This document shows positions 1-5,044 of a DNA stretch of 5,044 nucleotides, piece after piece (positions within the stretch are counted from its first letter, which is position 1; each line of letters starts with the position of its first letter). The translations under genes and the position numbers were made by a program. The notes beneath the pieces are model-generated. The model saw only the letters and a list, made by a program, of their open reading frames with translations. It had not been told where the DNA came from and did no database searches. Location: NCBI GenBank assembly GCA_002403295.1, contig DHHN01000072.1, positions 1-5,044 of the forward strand, in the 5' to 3' direction. This DNA is from a bacterium UBP1_UBA4771. GTDB lineage: Bacteria > Krumholzibacteriota > Krumholzibacteriia > Krumholzibacteriales > Krumholzibacteriaceae.

Positions 1-761
1 ACGTTTATGTACCAGACCTCGATCGCCCGGTACACGCCCGTTTCGGGGATGTAGTTGCCGAGCAGGTCCTTGAAGAGGATCTTGAATCGGAGGTTGTCCC
101 GGTAGTCGAGCCGGAGGCCGCTGTCGAGGTATCCCCTCCCCCGCGTCCGGCTCGTCGCCACGCCGGCGTCGCCGTCGTCGAGGGCCAAGTCATAGTCGAA
201 GAGCAGGCTCATCCAGCGTACGATGCCGATCTCGACGCCGCCGAACAGGTTGAGACCGGACTCGTCGCGGTCCTCGAACGAGTAGTTGATCCCGCCGTTG
301 AGCGAAAGGTCGTCGATGAAGCGGTAGTTCTTGCCCGCGACGAGAAACAATCCCCGCGATTTGCGCTCGTACCGCTCGGCGCTTTCGATATATTTTCCCT
401 CGCCCTGCGTGTCGATCCCGAGGGTGAACGCCGGACGGCTTATCGTCTCCTCGACGAGACGCAGCCTCGCCTGCAGCCCGATCCGGTCGTTCACCGACAT
501 CCCCCCTCTCCCGATCAGGTCCTGAAGGCCGAAGGAGGCGCCGAGCAGGAGCCGGTCGAAGAATCCGACCGCCGCCGAGACGAGAATGCTGCTTTCGGGC
601 CCCACGCTGCCGTAGAACAGATAGCCGCCGTGCGGCAGGACGCCGGCCGTGGGCACGCTCGCGATGGTAAGGTCCTCGAGTATCTGCGCGGAGGCCGCCG
701 ACGCGGCGAGCACCGCGAGCGCCGCCGCGGCGGCTGTCACGCTAACGCGAAATTTCGACAT
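1..761 (-). CDS. Exported probable outer-membrane beta-barrel protein, C-terminus cut by window edge
   Basis: The reading frame opens at ATG 759-761 and stays open to the left edge, giving 253 full codons and no stop. The start is fixed by a GGAGGAG site six bases upstream. Residues 1-25 form a typical Sec signal peptide: a short positive N-terminus (MSKFR), an Ala/Leu/Val core, and an ASA|Q cleavage site after residue 25. The mature part has no transmembrane helix. It has alternating hydrophobic/polar stretches rich in Gly and aromatics, as in beta-barrel strands (for example around 56-66, 73-79, 96-103, 111-117, 137-148, 152-161, 171-180, 185-192, 210-220, 224-231). The last visible segment, YRAIEVWYIN (244-253), looks like a terminal strand, so the protein probably ends within a few residues. 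From memory it resembles uncharacterised barrels of candidate phyla, loosely YjbH-like, with the LGIDTQG and KSRGLFLVAGKNY region as the most family-like part. Function unknown. It overlaps the 3' end of dnaE by 20 bases. Barrel and export are well supported; the family is a weak inference. Confidence 0.8.
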   Translation of the reverse strand, partial: MSKFRVSVTAAAAALAVLAASAASAQILEDLTIASVPTAGVLPHGGYLFYGSVGPESSILVSAAVGFFDRLLLGASFGLQDLIGRGGMSVNDRIGLQARLRLVEETISRPAFTLGIDTQGEGKYIESAERYERKSRGLFLVAGKNYRFIDDLSLNGGINYSFEDRDESGLNLFGGVEIGIVRWMSLLFDYDLALDDGDAGVATSRTRGRGYLDSGLRLDYRDNLRFKILFKDLLGNYIPETGVYRAIEVWYIN

Positions 762-3700
762 GTTCCACTCCTCCGACGGTTTCGAGCTCCCGGAGAAGCT
801 CGACGCGCGGGGACACCTTGGTGATCCGCGCGCGGACGGCGCCCCGCTCGCGGCCGTTCTCGCGCACGTGAAAAACGACTTCGCGCGCGCCGGGATAGCG
901 CGCCATGATCTCCTTCATCCGTTCGAGCTCGCGCTCGTTGAAGGTCTCGCCCCGGATCGTGAGGTGCACCCTGCGGGCGAGCATCTGAACCGCTTCCTCG
1001 ATCGTATAGATCTCGTCGGCGATGATCTTCACCTCGCCGCGGTCCTTTACGGCGGCCTTTCCGGCGACGACGACGAGCGCGTCCTGCTGCAGCTTCGCGC
1101 GCCGCTTCTGGTAACAATCGGAGAACACGATCACCTCGAAGGTGCCGTGGAGATCCTCGGCCGTGACGAACGCCATCGGATTCCCCTTCCGGTCCATGAT
1201 GACGCGCTGCTCGCTCACGAGGACGGCGCACACGACCCCCTCCCGGTCGCGCTTCCCGCCGAGAGTCCGGCTCGAGACGTTGAGAAGCCCGCCGAGAACC
1301 TTGTTCCATCGATCGAGGGGATGGCCGCTGAAGTAGAATCCGAGCGATTCGCGCTCGCGGTGGAGCCGCGTCGCGTCGTCCCAGTCGGGGGCCGAATCGA
1401 GGGGGACGGATTTTCCCTCGCCGCCGTCGAGAAATCCGAGGAAGCCCTGGCCCCGCTCGCGCTCGCCGTGGCGGCGCTGCGCGAGCGAGAGCATGCGGTC
1501 GAGGGAGGCCGTCTTCTCGGCACGCGTGCCGGGCAGGCAGTCCATGGCCCCGCTCTGGATGAGGCTCTCGATGACGCGCCGGTTCACCTGCCGCAGGTCG
1601 ACCCGCTCGCAGAAATCGAAGAGATCGGCGAACGGCCCGCCGCGCCTCGCCTCGAGCACCGTCTCGATCGCCTGCTCGCCGACGTTCTTGATCGCCGCGA
1701 GCCCGTACGTGATCTCGCCGCCCGAGAGACCGAATCCGACCCCGCCCGCGTTCACGTCGGGCGGGCGCACGGCGACGCCGAGGGAGCGGCACTCGTCGAG
1801 CAGGACGACGAGCCGGTCGGTGTTCCCCATGTCGCACGTCATGGAGGCCGCCATGAAGGCCGCCGGATGATGCGCCTTGAGGTAGGCCGTCTGTATCGAG
1901 ATCACGGCGTAGGCCGCCGAATGGGATTTGTTGAACCCGTAGCCCGCGAAGAAGTTGATGAGATCGAATATCTTGATCGCTTTCTTCCGCGAGAGCCCCC
2001 GCGCCGAGGCGCCCTCGACGAACGCGTGGCGCTTCTGATCCATCTCGGCCTGGTTCTTCTTCGCCATGGCGCGGCGGAGCTTGTCGGCCTCTCCGAGCGT
2101 GAAGCCGGCGAGATCGCTCGCGATGCGCATCACCTGCTCCTGATAGAGGATCACGCCGTACGTCTCCGCGAGAATCGGCTCGAGACGCGGGTCCTCGTAG
2201 GAGATCTTCTTGCGGCCGTGCTTGCACTCGATGAAATCGCTCACCATGTCGCTGCCGAGGGGCCCCGGACGGTAGAGCGCGTTGATGGCGGTCACGTCGG
2301 CGAAGGTCGTCGGCTCGATGCGCCGAAGGAGATCGCGCATCCCGGCGCTCTCGAGCTGGAAGACGCCGACCGTCTGGCCGCGCCGCAGCAGCTCGTACGC
2401 GCCCGGATCGTCGAACGGTATCGCGTCGGGATCGATCCGGGCGCCCTCGTGTTCGGCGACGAGCGCCACGGTGTTGTGAATCTGCGAGAGGGTCTTGAGC
2501 CCGAGGATGTCGATCTTGAGAATGCCGAGCTTCTCGAGAATCTTCATCTCGTACTGGGTCGTGATTTCGCCCTTGTTCGAGCGGAAGAGCGGAACGTGAT
2601 CCACGAGCCGCGTCGGCGTGATGACGATCCCCGCCGCGTGCGTCGAGGCGTGCCGCGCGAGCCCCTCGAGGGCGAACGAGAGATCGATGAGCTTCTTGAC
2701 GGTCGCGTCCTGCTTGTACAGGGCGTCGAGCTCGGGAACGGACTGCAGCGCCTTCGCGAGCGTCGTGCCGACCTGCGGAGGGATCATCTTCGCGAGACGG
2801 TCGACGTCCGCGTACGGGACCTTGAGCACGCGCCCGACGTCCCGCAGGACCGCCCGCGCCGCCATGCGCCCGAAGGTGATGATCTGGCACACGTTGTCCT
2901 TGCCGTACTTGGCGATGACGTGCTCGATCACCTCCTGCCGGCGCTCGTCGCAGAAATCGACGTCGATGTCGGGCATCGAGACGCGCTCCGGGTTGAGCAT
3001 CCGCTCGAAGAGGAGCCCGTGCTCGAGGGGATTGATCGAGGTGATGCCGAGCGCGAAGCAGACGAGGCTGCCCGCCGCCGAGCCGCGGCCGGCGCCGACC
3101 GGGATCCCCCGCCCGCGGGCGGCGTTCACGATGTCCCAGACGACGAGAAAATAGCCCTCGAACTGCATCCGCTCGATGACCGAGAGCTCGTAGCGCGCAC
3201 GGTCGAGAACCTCGTCCGTCACCCGCGCGACGCGCTTCGGCAGATTCTCCATCACGAGCCGTTCGAGGTACGCGGCGGCGCTGTCGAAGCCGTCGGGCAG
3301 CGGAAAGCGCGGGAGCTGCGACCGGCCTTTGGGGAGCGTGAAGGAGCATTTCTCGGCGATCTCGAGCGTCGCCGCGAGCGCCTCGGGATGGTCGGGAAAG
3401 AGCGCCGCCATCTCCTCGGGCGACTTGAAATACGTCTCGGGATGCGATCTCATCACCCGCGCGGGATCGTCGATATCCTTGCCCGTCTGGAGGCAGAGAA
3501 GAACGTCGTGGGCGGTGTGATCCTCGGCGCGCAGGTAATGGCAATCGTTCGTCGCGACGAGCGGGATCCCCGTCTCGGCCGCGAGCTTCGCGATCCGCGG
3601 CATGAGGGCGGTCTCTTCCGGTATGCCGTGATTCTGGATCTCGAGATAGAAACACCCCGGCTCGAAGATCGAGGCGAGCCGCGCGGCGAGCTCGCGCGCC

Positions 3701-4170
3701 TCGTCCCGCCGGTCGGCGAGCAGCAGGCGCGCCACGCCCCCCTGCAGACAGCCGCTCATGGCGACGAGGCCCCCGCGATGGGCCTCGAGGACATCGAGAT
3801 CGACGCGCGGACGATAATAGAAGCCCTCGAGATACGCGATGGAGGAGAGCCGGATGAGGTTGCGGTATCCCTCCTCGTCGCGCACGAGAAGCGTGAGGTG
3901 GTCGTTGCGCGTTTGCCCGGCGGACCGGCCCCGCTCCTTCATCCCCCCGTCGGCGACGTAGGTCTCCATGCCGAGGATGGGCTTCACGCCCGCGTCGACG
4001 GCCGCGCGGTAGAAGGGGATCGCGCCGAAGAGGTTCCCGTGATCGGTGAGGGCGACCGCGCCCATCCCCATCGCCTTCGCGGTCCCGGCCAGATCCTTGA
4101 CACGGATCGCGCCGTCGAGAAGGCTGTACTCGGAATGGTTGTGCAGATGCACGAATCGCGCGGCCGACAT
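742..4170 (-). CDS. dnaE: DNA polymerase III subunit alpha (DnaE1-type replicative polymerase)
   Basis: This is the catalytic subunit of the chromosomal replicase: it extends DNA 5'->3' at the fork together with the beta clamp and the clamp loader. It is full length at 1142 aa (E. coli 1160). The ATG has AAGGAG six bases upstream, and the conserved FVHLHNHSEYSLLDG begins at residue 6, which fixes the start. Domain order: PHP domain (about 1-280) with H8, H10, D43, H44, E69, H91, C141, D209 and H211 retained; palm with GRGSAAGSLV (361-370) and MPDIDVDF carrying catalytic D401 and D403, and the third aspartate D554 in KIDILGLKT; fingers with YRPGPLGSDM (633-642), YGVILYQEQVMRIA (671-684) and FAGYGFNKSHSAAYA (741-755); helix-hairpin-helix region (about 850-880); a QGFLGF clamp-binding-like motif (908-913); an OB fold (about 977-1055); and a C-terminal domain (about 1066-1142) in the position of the tau-binding domain. 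The C-terminal domains and clamp motif argue against DnaE2/ImuC, and the lack of an inserted exonuclease argues against PolC. The annealed catalytic residues suggest an active enzyme. The start lies 22 bases after the upstream stop. Confidence 0.98.
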   Translation of the reverse strand: MSAARFVHLHNHSEYSLLDGAIRVKDLAGTAKAMGMGAVALTDHGNLFGAIPFYRAAVDAGVKPILGMETYVADGGMKERGRSAGQTRNDHLTLLVRDEEGYRNLIRLSSIAYLEGFYYRPRVDLDVLEAHRGGLVAMSGCLQGGVARLLLADRRDEARELAARLASIFEPGCFYLEIQNHGIPEETALMPRIAKLAAETGIPLVATNDCHYLRAEDHTAHDVLLCLQTGKDIDDPARVMRSHPETYFKSPEEMAALFPDHPEALAATLEIAEKCSFTLPKGRSQLPRFPLPDGFDSAAAYLERLVMENLPKRVARVTDEVLDRARYELSVIERMQFEGYFLVVWDIVNAARGRGIPVGAGRGSAAGSLVCFALGITSINPLEHGLLFERMLNPERVSMPDIDVDFCDERRQEVIEHVIAKYGKDNVCQIITFGRMAARAVLRDVGRVLKVPYADVDRLAKMIPPQVGTTLAKALQSVPELDALYKQDATVKKLIDLSFALEGLARHASTHAAGIVITPTRLVDHVPLFRSNKGEITTQYEMKILEKLGILKIDILGLKTLSQIHNTVALVAEHEGARIDPDAIPFDDPGAYELLRRGQTVGVFQLESAGMRDLLRRIEPTTFADVTAINALYRPGPLGSDMVSDFIECKHGRKKISYEDPRLEPILAETYGVILYQEQVMRIASDLAGFTLGEADKLRRAMAKKNQAEMDQKRHAFVEGASARGLSRKKAIKIFDLINFFAGYGFNKSHSAAYAVISIQTAYLKAHHPAAFMAASMTCDMGNTDRLVVLLDECRSLGVAVRPPDVNAGGVGFGLSGGEITYGLAAIKNVGEQAIETVLEARRGGPFADLFDFCERVDLRQVNRRVIESLIQSGAMDCLPGTRAEKTASLDRMLSLAQRRHGERERGQGFLGFLDGGEGKSVPLDSAPDWDDATRLHRERESLGFYFSGHPLDRWNKVLGGLLNVSSRTLGGKRDREGVVCAVLVSEQRVIMDRKGNPMAFVTAEDLHGTFEVIVFSDCYQKRRAKLQQDALVVVAGKAAVKDRGEVKIIADEIYTIEEAVQMLARRVHLTIRGETFNERELERMKEIMARYPGAREVVFHVRENGRERGAVRARITKVSPRVELLRELETVGGVEHVEISR
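768..774 (-). promoter_or_regulatory. Ribosome binding site of the barrel protein gene, inside dnaE
   Basis: On the minus strand this reads GGAGGAG, followed by a six-base spacer (TGGAAC) and the ATG at 759-761. It is a near-perfect Shine-Dalgarno sequence located within the dnaE coding region, where it encodes the Gly-Gly-Val at residues 1133-1135. It decides the start of the downstream gene. Because ribosomes finishing dnaE stop at 742-744, just past this ATG, translational coupling is likely (inference). Confidence 0.85.
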
Positions 4171-4176
4171 GATCGA

Positions 4177-4182
4177 CTCCTT
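4177..4182 (-). promoter_or_regulatory. Ribosome binding site of dnaE
   Basis: On the minus strand this reads AAGGAG, six bases (TCGATC) before the dnaE ATG at 4168-4170. It lies in the only non-coding gap of the window (4171-4192, 22 bases). That gap is too short for a separate promoter plus leader, so dnaE is probably transcribed together with the upstream gene, or from a promoter inside it. Confidence 0.85.
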
Positions 4183-4192
4183 CGGAACGGCG

Positions 4193-5044
4193 TTATTCTA
4201 TCACAACGGAGTACTCCGCGGAACCGCCGTTTCCCGCGCGGTCCGCGACCTCGATGCGAAGCCGCGCCGGGCCGCGCGGATGCGAACGCGGAAGCGGCAC
4301 CACGAGGCGCTCCCGGTGCAAGTCGTACTCGCACACGACGCGACGGCCGTCGACGAAGGCCGCGACGGACGCCGCATCGAGACCCGACCCCCTCTCGTGG
4401 ACGGGAACGGAGAGGAGCCGCCGCTTGAAGTAACCGCTCGGGGGGGCATCCAACGCGAGCGCGCTCGCGCGGAGCGTCGGCGCCTCCGTATCGATCATGA
4501 CGGCGTAGACGCCCGGGCGCCTGATCTCGATCGCACGCGTCTCCCCGGCGATGACGCCGACGCACGCCCACCCCCCCTTCCCGTCCAGACGGTACAGTCC
4601 GGCGCGGCGCTCCGCCTCGAACGAGCAGAGCGGATAACGCGCGAACGCCTCCGGGGCGAAATCGAGCGTGAATGGTCCGGCGAGCGGCTCGAGCCACGCC
4701 GGCGGCTGCGCTCCCGGGGCGCCGCCGCCCGCGAGCATGATCGCGGCCCCGCGCACGGAGGGCGCCTGCAACGACACGGCAAGGCTCTCCCCGGCGTCGA
4801 ACGAGCCGCGCGAACCGGTCTCGAAGGCGAGAACCGGGAGGGTCTTGAACCGATCGAAGGTCCCTCCCCGCTCGTCGGTGAAGCGCACGCGGAACGTCCG
4901 GGCGCCGCCGAGGAACCGCTCCGGCGCCGCGAGCGCGACGTATTCGCCCCGCGGGAGCCGCATGACGCGAAGCGGCGCGACCGTCGTGTCGCCGAGGAGC
5001 GCCACCGCCGGCGCGGAGGCGAACGGCGGCGCCGTCCTGATCGT
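4193..5044 (-). CDS. C-terminal part of a probable secreted/envelope protein with Ig-like beta domains, N-terminus outside window
   Basis: The frame is open from the right edge to TAA at 4193-4195, giving 283 visible residues. A GTG at 5003-5005 could start a 270-aa protein, but it has no convincing ribosome binding site or signal peptide and the frame continues upstream to the edge, so the true start most likely lies outside. The visible part has no membrane helix and is beta-rich. Using numbering from that GTG, residues 1-60 look like an Ig-like sandwich (strand-like FRVRFTDERGG at 38-48). Residues 65-170 hold a second beta unit with GLYRLDGKGGWACVG (136-150), then RRPGVYAVMIDTEAPTLR (162-179). 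Residues 180-270 form a further Ig-like unit with GSGLDAASVAAFVDGR (206-221) and a closing RLRIEVADRAGN (248-259), a pattern seen in extracellular Ig-like repeats. Similar tails follow M23-type peptidoglycan peptidase domains in candidate-phylum proteins (recollection, not checked); no catalytic domain is visible, so enzyme activity cannot be claimed. Confidence 0.75.
   Translation of the reverse strand, partial: TIRTAPPFASAPAVALLGDTTVAPLRVMRLPRGEYVALAAPERFLGGARTFRVRFTDERGGTFDRFKTLPVLAFETGSRGSFDAGESLAVSLQAPSVRGAAIMLAGGGAPGAQPPAWLEPLAGPFTLDFAPEAFARYPLCSFEAERRAGLYRLDGKGGWACVGVIAGETRAIEIRRPGVYAVMIDTEAPTLRASALALDAPPSGYFKRRLLSVPVHERGSGLDAASVAAFVDGRRVVCEYDLHRERLVVPLPRSHPRGPARLRIEVADRAGNGGSAEYSVVIE

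Noticed and set aside
5..193. A short minus-strand open frame of 62 codons.
   Set aside because: It is an out-of-frame shadow of the barrel protein gene, rich in Ser, Thr and Arg, with no ribosome binding site or recognisable feature.
1741..1765. A perfect 8-base inverted repeat (CCCGCCCG / CGGGCGGG) with a 9-base loop, resembling a terminator stem.
   Set aside because: It lies in the middle of dnaE, has no T-tract, and encodes the conserved PPDVN segment plus a Gly-rich stretch (about residues 802-810). The repeat follows from Pro, Gly and Ala codons in G+C-rich DNA.
737..3655. A 972-codon open frame on the minus strand overlapping dnaE in another frame.
   Set aside because: The translation is dominated by Arg, Ala, Gly and Asp with no family motifs, while the dnaE frame carries every catalytic motif of the polymerase without interruption. 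It is another product of the high G+C content and not evidence for a frameshift.
4171..4192. Possible promoter in the gap before dnaE.
   Set aside because: The gap is only 22 bases and is mostly occupied by the ribosome binding site; no -35/-10 pair fits. Any dnaE promoter would have to lie inside the upstream gene or beyond the window.
649..4428. A 1259-codon open frame on the plus strand, antisense to almost all of dnaE.
   Set aside because: Its codons line up exactly back-to-back with dnaE codons, so it can only be closed where dnaE uses TTA, CTA or TCA, codons avoided in this G+C-rich genome. The translation is Arg/Glu/Leu/Ala-rich with no recognisable domain, and it runs across the dnaE start into the next gene. 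It is a codon-bias shadow.

Overview
The window holds three genes, all on the minus strand and tightly packed, so transcription runs from position 5044 towards position 1. In that order they are: the C-terminal part of a secreted or envelope-type beta-rich protein (4193-5044, start outside the window); a complete replicative DNA polymerase III alpha subunit, dnaE (742-4170, 1142 aa); and an exported, probable outer-membrane beta-barrel protein (1-761, running off the left edge, probably only a few codons short of its end). No RNA gene, mobile element, CRISPR array, promoter or terminator could be supported. The only non-coding DNA is the 22-base gap at 4171-4192, so no gene-free stretch over 300 bases exists.

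Organism: the DNA is very G+C-rich (about two-thirds by eye), with strong codon bias; dnaE essentially avoids TTA, CTA and TCA codons. The signal peptide plus beta-barrel protein points to a diderm (Gram-negative-type) bacterium. The polymerase is of the DnaE1 type with an apparently intact PHP metal site, unlike E. coli. The barrel protein resembles, from memory, uncharacterised barrels common in genomes of FCB-group and neighbouring candidate phyla (for example Krumholzibacteriota or Latescibacterota-like lineages). The phylum is an inference and not a firm assignment.

Layout and coupling: the upstream gene stops 22 bases before the dnaE start, and that gap carries an AAGGAG ribosome binding site. 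The dnaE 3' end overlaps the barrel gene by 20 bases in another frame, and the barrel gene's GGAGGAG ribosome binding site lies inside the last codons of dnaE. The three genes therefore look co-transcribed, with likely translational coupling at the dnaE/barrel junction. There is no obvious functional link between the replicase and the two envelope genes; the arrangement looks like an operon of convenience. I saw no convincing novel system here. The items worth a second look are the overlap, the intact PHP site, the clamp-binding motif and the two uncharacterised envelope proteins.
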